A DNA stretch of 35,703 nucleotides from Planctomycetota bacterium (lineage in GTDB: Bacteria; Planctomycetota; Phycisphaerae; Phycisphaerales; SM1A02). The stretch is taken from positions 1 through 35,703 of the forward strand of contig JADFOJ010000032.1 in the NCBI GenBank assembly GCA_022562915.1, in the 5' to 3' direction. The position numbers and the translations under genes are program-made. This document shows, piece after piece, positions 1 through 8,770 of this stretch. The notes under the pieces are model-generated. The model made no database searches. It had not been told where the DNA came from and saw only the letters and a program-made list of their open reading frames with translations. Within the stretch, counting starts at the first letter, position 1. Every line of letters begins with the position of its first letter.

Positions 1-27
1 CCGGGCGAAATCGCCCGGCGCTTTTTT
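1..27 (+). terminator. Rho-independent terminator of an upstream gene
   Basis: A perfect 7-bp stem CCGGGCG/CGCCCGG with an AAAT loop (1-18) is followed after three bases by a run of six T (22-27). This is the classic intrinsic terminator shape on the + strand. It would end a rightward gene lying outside the window. The 220 bases after it hold no gene I can support. Around 208-235 they include an unusually AT-rich patch for this genome. Confidence 0.6.
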
Positions 28-248
28 CGCGCCAGTCGTTTGCCGTGACAGCACAGCGAAAATCGCCGGGGTCGGCCTGACGATAGTCGGACTGAAATCA
101 AGGACATTTGAGTCGGACGGGGCCTGGCAGCGACAGCAGGCGCATCTCCCGATGGGTGCCATTTCCTAGACGGTTCACCAACCATGACTGCACTAAGTCA
201 CAGCAGGTTGTTTACGTTTATTACATATTTATCGTGCATTGCACACGC

Positions 249-506
249 CTATTCTGGCCTGTAGAGCACCTGCCCGAATTGCATCACGCAACAAGGGAAG
301 TGACGGGACATACAGGGCAGGTCCAAAGAATCGCCCTGGGGGGTATAAATGAGTATTCGATTCATAACAGGTTCGATACAGGCGAAGTTGATTCGTTCCA
401 GCGGCGACTTGCTGAGGGCAAACGCAGATTGCGTGCCGACCCACCAAGCGGCGCCAACTGCCGTCGACTGCTTGATAAAATCACGGCGAGTAGTCTCGTG
501 ACTCAT
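249..506 (-). pseudogene. N-terminal fragment of a Tat-exported Gfo/Idh/MocA-type oxidoreductase
   Basis: The 85-residue reading frame starts with a twin-arginine signal, TRRDFIKQSTAVGAAWWVG, followed by SPLERINFACI. In planctomycete Gfo/Idh/MocA oxidoreductases this segment leads straight into the NAD-binding Rossmann glycine loop. Here the family resemblance ends after about residue 43, where the GxGxxG loop should begin, and about 42 unrelated residues follow to a stop. A full protein would be about 400-450 residues. The start is supported by an AGGAGC ribosome site 5-10 bases upstream on the minus strand. The fragment lies directly downstream of another truncated gene. What is seen: Tat motif, ribosome site, early stop. 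What is inferred: family and truncation. It could alternatively be a small intact exported protein, but the tail after residue 43 matches nothing I recognise. Confidence 0.6.
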
Positions 507-589
507 GGAGAAGCTCCTGCAATTCCAATTCTAGGCGATGAAAACCGAAGCGCCGCTACGGCCGGCGACCAAAGAGCCTTGTCGTCCCA

Positions 590-2758
590 TCATACCACAA
601 CAACGAGCTGCGCCCAGAAGGTGCCGTAGCCGGGCCACTGCACCCATTCGTTTGACCACCCGCCCTCGGCGTCGGAGGTGAACGCCGCGACGCGGCCGAG
701 CCCCGCCTGCCAATGCGCCAGCAGCGGCTCACCGTCGGGGTGGGTCATCTCCACGGTGACGGTCGGATCGGTTCGGGCCGTCGTGATCACGAGACCGCCG
801 AGGGGCGGCGCGCCCTGGAGCCCGATGGTCAGCGTCGAGCCGGTCGGCCGGACGACCGGGACGAACGGCGATTCCTTGAGCAGCGGCGTGTTGATCACCT
901 GCACGGAATCCACCAGCACTCGGGGCAGCGAGCGCGGATTGCGCACGGCGTGGAACGTGCCGCCGCCGAGCTCGGCGATGTGCTTGAGCGTCTCGTGGTC
1001 CGCGTCGTCACCGACTGCGATCGTGGTGATCCGTATGCCGTCGGCGACCATCGCGTTGACGAGGTCGTCGAACTCGGTCGTGTGCGAGCGGCCGTCGCTC
1101 AGGCATACGACGAGCTTCTTCTTCGCGTCGATGCCGCGGAGCATGCGGTGTGCCGCCTGCAGCGCCGGCTCCAGGTTGGTGCCGCCGTCGGAGGTGATCG
1201 CGCGGATCCGTTCGGTGATCCGCCGCGGGTCGTCGTTGCGCTGCAGTTCGACGTGCACGTGCGCGAAGAAGTCGAAGGTCACCACGCCGACAAGAGTCTC
1301 CCGCCGCAGTGACTCGATCGCCAGTGCGGCGGCCTCGTTGGCGATCCGTTGCTGGGTGGTCCGCGTGCCGGCGACGTGCTGGTTCATGGAGCCGGACTTA
1401 TCGAGCACGAGCACCAGGGCGGCGCCGGCCAGCCTCAGTTCCTTCGGCGGGTCGAGCTCCAGCGGCAGGATCTTCTCGACGTCGGTGCCGTTCCAGCCGC
1501 CCGCTCCGAAGCCCTGCTCGCCGCCGACCATGATGAGTCCGCCGCCGAGGTCGTGTACGTACCGGCTCAGGAGGGTCTGCTGGAGGCCGCTGAACTCGAA
1601 GGCCGCGACGTTGTCGAGGATGATCAGGTCGTATCGCTGCAACGACAGCAGGTCCTCACCGAGTGCCTGGGGCGGGCGGACCTGCACGGGGATGTCCGCC
1701 TGCCGAAGCGCCCCGGCCAGCGGGTTCAGTGCCTCGATGCCGTTTCGATCGAGCACGAGCACCGTGCCGCGACCCGGCGTGGCCGTGAACGACTCGGCGC
1801 GGTTGTTGACGGCCAGCGCGTCGGCGCGCGGGTCATCCGCCTCGAACGTCGCCTCGAACCTGTGAATGGTCGTCTCGCCGAGGATCACCTGGGCGAGTTG
1901 CACCGACCGTCCTGCCGGGACGTGGATTTTTCTCGACGAACCTGCCGCCGCGCCGTTGATGTCGACGGGCTGCCCTTCGCAGCGCAGGTGCAGTGTGCCG
2001 CCGATCGGGGCCGTGGCCTCCAGCACGATACGAACCGAGACCGTCTGGCCGGGCCTTGCCGTCGGCGGTGATTCCACCCGGACCACCTGGACGTCGCCGG
2101 TGACCTCGTAGGCGATCGGGACGACGTCGATGGGGACCGCGGCGTGGATCGCGTGGCCCGAGTCAGCCCGGCCGGCAACGCCCGCCGCGGCTTCGCGGGC
2201 GGCGTCCAGAGCGTCGCCCGCGGTCTGGTTGCCGTCGCTGACCAGCACGATGCGACGGGCGGTGTCGGCGGGGAACATGGCCAGGGCCAGGCGTATGGCG
2301 CCGGCGATGTTCGTGCCGTCGGCAATGCTCACGTCGAGGTTGTCATCGACGTATTCGCCGCGGACGGGAACGGAGATCACCGTTGCCTCGCCGTCGAAGA
2401 CGATGAGACCGAACCGGTCGTCGGCCGCGCGGGTCTGCGTCGCCTGCCGGAACCACCGTCGCAGGTACTCGACGGTGGATGGACGCCCCAGGTCGGGCAC
2501 TGGCGGGAGCTGCGCGAACTGCTTCACCGAGCCGCTGAGATCGAGCACGCCGATGACGGTCAGGTCGTTGTGCTCGCGAACGGTGCGCGGACCGGCCAGC
2601 ATGACGACCAGGCTCAGCAGCACGACGCTCCGCAACGACACGACCACCGTGCGGCGAAGCCGGTCCATCGTCGCCAGCCATCGCCAGCTGAACACGGCCA
2701 GCGCGGCCACGGCGAGCCCCAGCAACAGTATCGCGGGCTGATCGAATCGGAGACTCAT
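590..2758 (-). CDS. VWA and glutamine-amidotransferase-like membrane protein, 3'-truncated
   Basis: A 722-residue inner-membrane protein. Two hydrophobic segments (about 7-28 and 38-57) are followed by a first von Willebrand A domain with a DLSGS metal site (D73, S75, S77). A ThuA/GATase1-like domain follows at about 330-440 (GGGLIMVGGEQGFGAGGW), then a second VWA domain with DKSGSM near 453. The family is the large BatA/YegN-like VWA proteins of planctomycetes, usually about 900 residues. They normally continue well past the motif GRVAAFTSDAEGGW...FWAQ. Here the protein ends almost at that motif with LVVVV and a stop, so the C-terminal region appears lost. It starts inside the stop of the upstream gene (ATGA, 4-base overlap), so the two are translationally coupled. 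Function is unproven; relatives are linked to MoxR-type chaperone clusters. Confidence 0.8.
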   Translation of the reverse strand: MSLRFDQPAILLLGLAVAALAVFSWRWLATMDRLRRTVVVSLRSVVLLSLVVMLAGPRTVREHNDLTVIGVLDLSGSVKQFAQLPPVPDLGRPSTVEYLRRWFRQATQTRAADDRFGLIVFDGEATVISVPVRGEYVDDNLDVSIADGTNIAGAIRLALAMFPADTARRIVLVSDGNQTAGDALDAAREAAAGVAGRADSGHAIHAAVPIDVVPIAYEVTGDVQVVRVESPPTARPGQTVSVRIVLEATAPIGGTLHLRCEGQPVDINGAAAGSSRKIHVPAGRSVQLAQVILGETTIHRFEATFEADDPRADALAVNNRAESFTATPGRGTVLVLDRNGIEALNPLAGALRQADIPVQVRPPQALGEDLLSLQRYDLIILDNVAAFEFSGLQQTLLSRYVHDLGGGLIMVGGEQGFGAGGWNGTDVEKILPLELDPPKELRLAGAALVLVLDKSGSMNQHVAGTRTTQQRIANEAAALAIESLRRETLVGVVTFDFFAHVHVELQRNDDPRRITERIRAITSDGGTNLEPALQAAHRMLRGIDAKKKLVVCLSDGRSHTTEFDDLVNAMVADGIRITTIAVGDDADHETLKHIAELGGGTFHAVRNPRSLPRVLVDSVQVINTPLLKESPFVPVVRPTGSTLTIGLQGAPPLGGLVITTARTDPTVTVEMTHPDGEPLLAHWQAGLGRVAAFTSDAEGGWSNEWVQWPGYGTFWAQLVVVV

Positions 2759-4827
2759 GGTCCCTCGCCGTCGGTGGCGGCATCGGGCATGCTCGGCGGG
2801 CCTGGTGGCGGTGCGGGCTTCACGGTGTCGTCCAGGTGGCGGAAGTACCGCTGAATGAACTGGTGGTACCGCGACGGCACGATGGATTTCTCAACAGCCT
2901 GCTCCGCCGCCCGACGGGCCCGCTGCACCGTGTCCCGGCCGCCGGTTCGCGGCGCGGCGCCGGGTTCGACCGGTGTATCGGTGAGCCATCGGGCGATGAC
3001 CTGGTCCGCGATGTCGTCGCCACGCAGGTCGACGTCCTCGAACGCGGTGATCGGGAGCGGTTGCCGCGGCGTACGCGGCACTGTGTCCTGTCCCGCCTCG
3101 GGCCCGGGGTCGTCGTGGTCCGCGCCGTCGCGTTGAGCGCCCTGCATCCATTGCTCGAGCAACTGCTGCTTCTGCCGGTCGGTCATGGTGTCGGCGAGCG
3201 CGCGCGCGGCGTCGCGCAGTCGCCGGCTGTCCGCCTGCCTGGCCTCGGACCGGCGTTGCGCGTCCTGGAGCTGCCGCAGCACGTCACTGACCGAGCGGGA
3301 GTTGCCTTCGGCGCCGTCGCCGTCGCCGTCGCCAGGCCGTGGGCGTGGCGTCTGCTGCTGCTGGTCCTGCTGCTGCGACTGGTTCTGCTGTTGCGTCTGG
3401 TCCTGCTGTTGCGGCTGGTCCTGCTGTTGCGGCTGGTCCTGCTGTTGCGGCTGGTCCCGCTGCTGCGTCTGGTCCCGCTGCTGCGGTGACGGGTCTGCCT
3501 CGTCGGCCGCGTTGTCGAGCGCTTCGGCGAGACGCTGCCGCTGCGTGTCGGCGTGCCGTCGGACCTGCTGCCGGTGACGCTCCTGCTGGAGATCCTCGGT
3601 GAGCCGCCGGCGCGTCTCTGGATCGAGCTGCCGGACGTCGGGTGTCTCGCGGGCCGCGTCGTCAAGCGCTTCCTCCAGCGCGTCGTCCAGCGCCTCCTCG
3701 GCGGCGGCGGGGTCCGGCTCGTCGAGGATCTCCTGCAGCGTCTGCTCGTCGACGCCGAGGTCATCGAGGGCCTCGCGAAGCCGGTCGAGCCGGTCGGGGC
3801 CGGCGTTGTCCGTCCCGTTCTCCGGTGGCGAGTCGAGCCGCTCCGACAGCTCCCGTAGCTCACGGGCGAGGTCCTCGCGAGTCGACGGTTCGAACTCCCG
3901 CTGAGCCTCCATGAGATCGTCGAACCGGTCGGCGGCCTCGGCCAGGTCGCCGCGACGCATCGCCTCCAGGAATTCATCGAACCCGTCCAACTCGTCCACG
4001 CCCCCGGGAGGCCCCCTTGCCGGCGCGGGGGCCGGTTCCGCCGCCCCGGTGAACTGCCGGGTGACTTCCTCGACGACGTCGAGATTCCGCTGCGCGTCTT
4101 CGGCGAGACGGTCGGCGATCTCCTGCATGTGCGCCGCGGACTGATCGCGGACCCGGGCGAGTTCGCGCTCCGACGGAGTCGGCCCGCCCAGTTGCTCGGC
4201 GAGGTTCTGCAACATGTCGACGTCCCGCCTCGAGGCGGAGTCGAGCGCGTCGTCGTCCAGGTCCACCAGCGTGTCGTCGATGGCCTGCACGATCCGCGCC
4301 CGTTGCTCATCACGTTGCCGGCGGCTCGCGGCGGGTTCGCGGGTCGTGCCCTGTTCGAGCGCGGGCACGGTTGCCACGGCGAGCGCCAGCCCCGCGGGCA
4401 TGAGAATCGCCGCCGCCCAGATCCGTGTCACGCGGATGGGCGTCGCCGGCCCGACGTCGATCGTGCCGGCGACTCGTCGGGCATCTTGTTCGGCCAGCGG
4501 GGCCAATGCGCCATCGACGCGCCCGTCGCGAATCATGACGCCGGTGCCGAGCCGGTCGTCGAGCCCCAGCCGCCGATCCAGTCGCACCGCCATGTCGAAA
4601 CCGGTCGGGCGTCGCAGTACCGCCAGCACCACCGCGCACAGCCCCGCCGCGGCCACCAGCATCGGGTACGCCTCGACCGGCACGGGCACCCACCCGACGC
4701 GGTCCACGCCGAGCACGAAGAGGCCTGCGACGGTCCCCAGCACGATGCCGCGGCCCGCACCGAGCAGGGCCCGGTCAATGGTGACCCGGCGAGCGGCCCT
4801 GCTGATCGTGCGTTCCAGTGTGCCCAT
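2755..4827 (-). CDS. DUF4175-like membrane protein with long coiled-coil, Gln-rich region
   Basis: 690 residues. The N-terminus (MGTLERTISRAARRVTIDRA) is followed by two hydrophobic segments (about 22-45 and 52-70) and another near 135-155. This is the layout of the DUF4175/TIGR02302-like membrane proteins found in MoxR/BatA clusters. The rest is highly charged: helical Glu/Arg/Asp segments (about 165-450), a Gln/Asp-rich repeat block encoded by seven 18-bp DNA repeats (3361-3486), then another charged region and a Pro-rich tail. The start is supported by GGAG about 9 bases upstream. It overlaps the downstream VWA gene by 4 bases, so the two form an operon. In relatives, moxR and a DUF58 gene usually precede it. 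Here the upstream neighbour is instead a divergent VIT-VWA gene. No catalytic motif is visible; a scaffold role is a guess. Confidence 0.75.
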   Translation of the reverse strand: MGTLERTISRAARRVTIDRALLGAGRGIVLGTVAGLFVLGVDRVGWVPVPVEAYPMLVAAAGLCAVVLAVLRRPTGFDMAVRLDRRLGLDDRLGTGVMIRDGRVDGALAPLAEQDARRVAGTIDVGPATPIRVTRIWAAAILMPAGLALAVATVPALEQGTTREPAASRRQRDEQRARIVQAIDDTLVDLDDDALDSASRRDVDMLQNLAEQLGGPTPSERELARVRDQSAAHMQEIADRLAEDAQRNLDVVEEVTRQFTGAAEPAPAPARGPPGGVDELDGFDEFLEAMRRGDLAEAADRFDDLMEAQREFEPSTREDLARELRELSERLDSPPENGTDNAGPDRLDRLREALDDLGVDEQTLQEILDEPDPAAAEEALDDALEEALDDAARETPDVRQLDPETRRRLTEDLQQERHRQQVRRHADTQRQRLAEALDNAADEADPSPQQRDQTQQRDQPQQQDQPQQQDQPQQQDQTQQQNQSQQQDQQQQTPRPRPGDGDGDGAEGNSRSVSDVLRQLQDAQRRSEARQADSRRLRDAARALADTMTDRQKQQLLEQWMQGAQRDGADHDDPGPEAGQDTVPRTPRQPLPITAFEDVDLRGDDIADQVIARWLTDTPVEPGAAPRTGGRDTVQRARRAAEQAVEKSIVPSRYHQFIQRYFRHLDDTVKPAPPPGPPSMPDAATDGEGP
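3361..3486 (-). repeat. Seven tandem 18-bp units inside the DUF4175-like gene
   Basis: Seven consecutive 18-base units of the form ctggtcctgctgttgcgg occur at 3361, 3379, 3397, 3415, 3433, 3451 and 3469. The units at 3397, 3415 and 3433 are identical and the others differ at one to three bases. On the coding (minus) strand each unit encodes six residues such as PQQQDQ or TQQRDQ. The array is in frame, so copy-number change alters length without breaking the gene. Confidence 0.9.
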
Positions 4828-5024
4828 GCGCGTTGCTCCGGAATCGACTGCTCAATCATATCGGTCCCGGAAAGGCGATCGCCCCCCGGGCAGAGGAGCG
4901 CCAAAAAGGCACTGCTGCGCCGAAAGGCGCCGGCCGGCAAAAAAGGCGACACGAACGGGAGACAACCTCCGGCGTCAGACCATGTACGGGGCAGGGGCCC
5001 GGATCACGCGAAAGGAAGCACATC
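4828..5024. promoter_or_regulatory. Divergent promoter region between the VWA operon and the VIT-VWA gene
   Basis: 197 bases between two divergent genes. On the minus strand a TATGAT hexamer (4855-4860) could be a -10 box, but no matching -35 box is seen at the expected distance. On the plus strand the leader has several short hairpins, including GCGCC-GAAA-GGCGC (4917-4930) with a GNRA-like loop, and A-rich stretches. A GGAAG ribosome site precedes the plus-strand start. No known riboswitch was recognised. Confidence 0.3.
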
Positions 5025-7334
5025 ATGCGTTGGATTCTCCTGGCTGCACTGTTCGTCACCGGCAGCGCCCGGGCCGCGGGGCTGCTGGCCCCGACCGATC
5101 AGACACTGCCGCCGTTGCGGGTCACCGACCACCTGGTGGATGTCGAGATCCACGACCGGATCGCCCTGACCAGGGTCACCCAGACCTTTCACAACGACAC
5201 CCGCCGGCGGCTGGAGGCGACGTATATCTTTCCGCTGCCGGAGCACGCCGACCTGACCAACTTCCAGATGACCTTCAACGGCAAGCTCGTCGAGGGCGAG
5301 GTGCTGCCCGCGGACGAGGCCCGGCGGATCTACGAGTCGATCGTCCGGCGCAGCAAGGATCCCGGGCTCATCGAGTTCATCGGGCGCAGGCTCCTGAGAA
5401 TGCGCGTCTTCCCGATCGAACCGGGCAGCGACACCACGATCCAGATTCGCTACCAGCAGGTGACGCGCCCGATCAGCGGCATGGTCGGCTACCACTATCC
5501 GCTGCGCACCCGCAAGACCGCCGGCCAGGCGTACGGCATGGTGCGGTTCACCGTTGACTTGAGCACCTCCACGCCGCTGAAGAACATCTGGTCGCCGAGC
5601 CACGCCGTCGAGATCGTCCGCCAGGGCGAGAAGTCAGCCAGGATTGCCTACGAAGCGTCGGGCGGCAGCCTCGAGGAAGACTTCGTGCTCCTGTACGACA
5701 CCGATGCGTCCGACCTGGGCCTCTCGGTGATCGCCTATCGGCCCGGCCTCGATGAGCCGGGGCACTTCGTCTTCATGCTGACGCCGAGGCAACTGTGGCC
5801 CCAAACCGAGTACCAGCCGCAGGACGTCGTCTTCGTCATCGACACCAGCGGCTCCATGGCCGGCGACAAGATCGTTCAGGCCAGGAGAGCGCTGCAGTTC
5901 TGCATCGACAAGCTGGCCGAGAAGGACCGCTTCAACGTGATCCGGTTCTCGACGGGTTTCGACGTTCTCTTCGGCGACCTCGCGGCCGCGACGAGGGCCA
6001 ACCGCGCCGCCGCCCAGGACTTCGCGGCCCGGTTCAACGCCTCCGGCGGCACCAATATCGGCGACGCCCTGGCGCACGCGGTCCGGTTGCGGCCGGACGG
6101 CGAGACGGCCCGGGGCCGCCCGTTCGTCGTGGTCTTTCTCACCGACGGCCAGGGCAACCGGTCGCCGGACGAGATCCTCGACATGCTTGGGGCCGCCAAC
6201 GCCAGGATCTTCCCCTTCGGTCTCGGCCACGACGTGAACACGATCCTGCTCGATCGGCTGGCCAACGAGTACGGCGGCAGCCCCACCTACGTGGGCCCGG
6301 GTGAGAACCTGGAACTGGTCCTCGGCGACTTCTTCTCGGTGGTCAGCCGCCCGGTACTGACGAACCTGGCGCTCTCGCTGCCGGCGATCGGCCTCTCCGA
6401 GCAGTTCCCGGCGACCCTTGGCGATCTCTACCACGGCCGGCAGATCATCGTCGCCGGGCGGTTCAACACGCCGGCGACCGGACCCGTGAAGCTCACGGCG
6501 ACCCGCAACGGCAAGCAGGTCGAGTACGTCTGGCCGAATGTCGCGTTCGTCAACACGGCCGAGGCGACGTACGTCCCGGCGGTGTGGGCGGGGCGCAAGA
6601 TCTCGTACCTCATCGATCAGATTCGGGCCCACGGCGAGTCGCAGGAAATGATCAGTGAGGTCGTCTCGCTCAGCCGGCGCTACGGCATCCAGACGCCGTA
6701 CACGAGCTGGCTCGTGGCGCCCGAGCGGCAGGTGCAGCTCGGGCAGGTACTGCTGTCCAGTTCTTTCGGCCGGCAGAGATCACCGACACTCCCGCCGGGG
6801 GTGCGGAACAGTGCCTTGGGCAACACCGGCCGTCGCGGCGGCGGTGGCTGGTCCGGTCCTCATGCGAAGCGCTCGGCACCCGGCCGTGGTCTCGGAGGGT
6901 TTGGATTCGCCGACGAAGACACGATTTCGCTGGACGAGGCCGAGCGCAGTGTGACCGACGCCCACGGCAAGGTTGCCACGCTGATCGCCCGCAAGAACGC
7001 CGAGTTGCGCACACTGCGCAACCGCGACAAGGACCGGCTCGACGTGAGCCTGCTGCCGATCCGCAAGCTGGGTGGGCGGTGGTATCACATGATCGGGTCG
7101 CTGCTGGTCGACGAAGACGTCAACGAGGACACCACGGTGGTCATCGTCCGCTTCGGCTCCGGCGCGTATTTCGAGCTGGTCGGTGGTCGCGTCGACCTGC
7201 GACCGGCCTTCGCCGCGGCACGCGAGGTCATGGTCCTGGTCGGTGGTGGCCGGGCCGTTCTCGTCAGCGACCGGGAAGGCGTGGAGCGGTTTTCTGCCGT
7301 GCAGAGGGAACAATTCGGACTCCCCGCGGGTTAA
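5025..7334 (+). CDS. Secreted VIT domain and VWA domain protein
   Basis: 769 residues. The ATG at 5025 is preferred because GGAAG lies 7-11 bases upstream and a clear Sec signal follows (MRWILLAALFVTGSARA, cleavage near residue 17-18). Residues about 20-150 form a vault/inter-alpha-trypsin (VIT) domain: VEIHDRIALTRVTQTFHN, then YIFPLPEHADLTNFQM. A VWA domain follows from about 265 to 430 with an intact metal site DTSGS (D273, S275, S277). A Gly/Arg-rich linker lies near 600-630. The C-terminal part (ISLDEAERSVTDAHGKVATL, then a small beta-rich segment) is of unknown role. VIT-VWA proteins are metal-dependent adhesion or scaffold proteins acting outside the membrane. It is divergent from a second VWA operon, so three VWA domains lie within 7 kb. 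Substrate and partner are unknown. Confidence 0.88.
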   Translation: MRWILLAALFVTGSARAAGLLAPTDQTLPPLRVTDHLVDVEIHDRIALTRVTQTFHNDTRRRLEATYIFPLPEHADLTNFQMTFNGKLVEGEVLPADEARRIYESIVRRSKDPGLIEFIGRRLLRMRVFPIEPGSDTTIQIRYQQVTRPISGMVGYHYPLRTRKTAGQAYGMVRFTVDLSTSTPLKNIWSPSHAVEIVRQGEKSARIAYEASGGSLEEDFVLLYDTDASDLGLSVIAYRPGLDEPGHFVFMLTPRQLWPQTEYQPQDVVFVIDTSGSMAGDKIVQARRALQFCIDKLAEKDRFNVIRFSTGFDVLFGDLAAATRANRAAAQDFAARFNASGGTNIGDALAHAVRLRPDGETARGRPFVVVFLTDGQGNRSPDEILDMLGAANARIFPFGLGHDVNTILLDRLANEYGGSPTYVGPGENLELVLGDFFSVVSRPVLTNLALSLPAIGLSEQFPATLGDLYHGRQIIVAGRFNTPATGPVKLTATRNGKQVEYVWPNVAFVNTAEATYVPAVWAGRKISYLIDQIRAHGESQEMISEVVSLSRRYGIQTPYTSWLVAPERQVQLGQVLLSSSFGRQRSPTLPPGVRNSALGNTGRRGGGGWSGPHAKRSAPGRGLGGFGFADEDTISLDEAERSVTDAHGKVATLIARKNAELRTLRNRDKDRLDVSLLPIRKLGGRWYHMIGSLLVDEDVNEDTTVVIVRFGSGAYFELVGGRVDLRPAFAAAREVMVLVGGGRAVLVSDREGVERFSAVQREQFGLPAG

Positions 7335-7468
7335 CTACGTGACGCGATCCGGGGGCCGGGCGAGTTTTCTCCTTCCTCCCTCCCCCACGCGGCCTGGCTT
7401 GGGTTCAACTCCCGGTCAGGCTGTTTTGCGGCACCGTCTCTCGTGGTCCATGCGTACCCTGCTCGGGT

Positions 7469-8770
7469 ATGTCCATGCGACGAGCCGCACTGTCCTTGGT
7501 GTTGTCAGCGCTGTGGCTGACAGGTCTGCCATGGCCTGTCCAGGCTTCTCAGCCCGTCGCGCAGATGCCGTGGTGGAACCGGGCCGCCGAGGCCTCCGTC
7601 GGCCATTACCGGATCAGGACGGACCTGCCCGCGGAGCGTGCCAACGAGCTGGCGCGGCATTTGAACATCATGTACGAGGAGTTCTCCCGACGGCTGGCGG
7701 CACTGCCCGCGCGGGCGCCGGCGGCGATGAACGTCCTGCTCTTCGCCGACGCACTGGACTACCTGGAGACGCTGCAGTTCAGGTACGGCATCGACGCGAC
7801 CGGGACCGGCGGGATGTTCTTCGTCAACCCCTCCGGCAGCGCCTTGGCGCTCTGGGTTGGAGACCTTCCCCGCAGGCGCATCGACCACGTGCTCCAGCAC
7901 GAGGCGTTCCACCAGTTCGCGTGGAGCCGCTTCGGAACCGACCTTCCGTTGTGGGTCAACGAAGGGCTGGCGGAGTTCTTCGGTGACGCCATCGTGGTCG
8001 GGCGATCGGTCATGATCGGCCAGGCGAGCGCGCAGGTCGTGCAGGACGTTGCCGCGATGATCGAGCACGGCTCTGCGATCGCCTTTGCGGACATGCTCAC
8101 CATGAGTTCCGAGCAGTGGTCCGCCGCCGTGCGAAAAGGCGACGCCGCCGGTCTGTACCACCAGTCGTGGTCGATGGTGCAGTTTCTCGTGTACGGCGAC
8201 GGTGGCAGGTACGTCGGGTCCTTCGAGCGGTACCTCAGGTTCCTCAACGCCGGCTTCCCCTCGGAGACGGCGTTCGTGAGGGCGTTCCGGACGGATGACG
8301 TCGCCGGATTCGAGAAGCGGTGGACGCTGTACGCCGCGAGAGCCCGGCCCAGTGGTTTCCTGACCGCGCTGCAGCGGATCGAGTTCCTGGCCGAAGGCGC
8401 CCGCGAGCTCGCCCGCCACGGCACCGTGCCCGGCTCGCTCGCCGAACTGCGCGAGGCATTGGACGCCACCGCGTTCAGGTACTCGCACAGCCGGCACGCG
8501 CTGGCGCTCGACGTGCGGACGACGCCGGCGATGTTCGAGATCCCGTGGACCGGCAACGACCAGTTGGAGCAACGGCCGGTCTTCGTCGTCAGCCGGCCGA
8601 AACTCCACCAGGTGCCGCGGCGCGAGCGACCGCTCGAGGAGTTGAGCCCGACACCGGCCTCGATCGAGACCGTCCTGCTCAAGCCGATGGATCTCTCGGT
8701 CCGATGGATACGCGATCCCGGCACCAACACCTTCCGGTACGAGATCGACATTCGTCCGCGTGCAAGATAG
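7469..8770 (+). CDS. Secreted DUF1570-type putative metallopeptidase
   Basis: 433 residues with a signal peptide (MSMRRAALSLVLSALWLTGL... to about residue 26). Residues 144-148 read HEAFH, an HExxH zinc site, followed by NEGLAEFF with E165 and E169 as candidates for the third ligand. This is the gluzincin pattern of planctomycete DUF1570 proteins. The region PLWVNEGLAEFFGDA is strongly family-like. ATG at 7469 or the second ATG at 7475 could be the start; neither has a strong ribosome site. The stop codon TAG (8768-8770) is also the first three bases of a long palindromic element, so the element may define the present C-terminus (RPRAR). The substrate is unknown. Peptidase activity is inferred from the motif only. 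Confidence 0.82.
   Translation: MSMRRAALSLVLSALWLTGLPWPVQASQPVAQMPWWNRAAEASVGHYRIRTDLPAERANELARHLNIMYEEFSRRLAALPARAPAAMNVLLFADALDYLETLQFRYGIDATGTGGMFFVNPSGSALALWVGDLPRRRIDHVLQHEAFHQFAWSRFGTDLPLWVNEGLAEFFGDAIVVGRSVMIGQASAQVVQDVAAMIEHGSAIAFADMLTMSSEQWSAAVRKGDAAGLYHQSWSMVQFLVYGDGGRYVGSFERYLRFLNAGFPSETAFVRAFRTDDVAGFEKRWTLYAARARPSGFLTALQRIEFLAEGARELARHGTVPGSLAELREALDATAFRYSHSRHALALDVRTTPAMFEIPWTGNDQLEQRPVFVVSRPKLHQVPRRERPLEELSPTPASIETVLLKPMDLSVRWIRDPGTNTFRYEIDIRPRAR

Noticed and set aside
678-1865. Long plus-strand open frame over the VWA gene
   Set aside because: Composition is that of the antisense strand of a high-GC gene; no motif is seen and the VWA frame is clearly the real one.
3183-4313. 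Second long minus-strand frame inside the DUF4175-like gene
   Set aside because: Low-complexity Arg/Ser/Thr product shifted from the real frame; the repeated DNA keeps it open.
4905-4985. Riboswitch in the leader of the VIT-VWA gene
   Set aside because: Only short hairpins are seen; none of the conserved cores of known riboswitches fits.
7396-7420. tRNA-like T-arm (GGGTTCAACTCCC) upstream of the peptidase gene
   Set aside because: No acceptor stem partner, D-arm or anticodon arm can be placed in the 65 bases before it.
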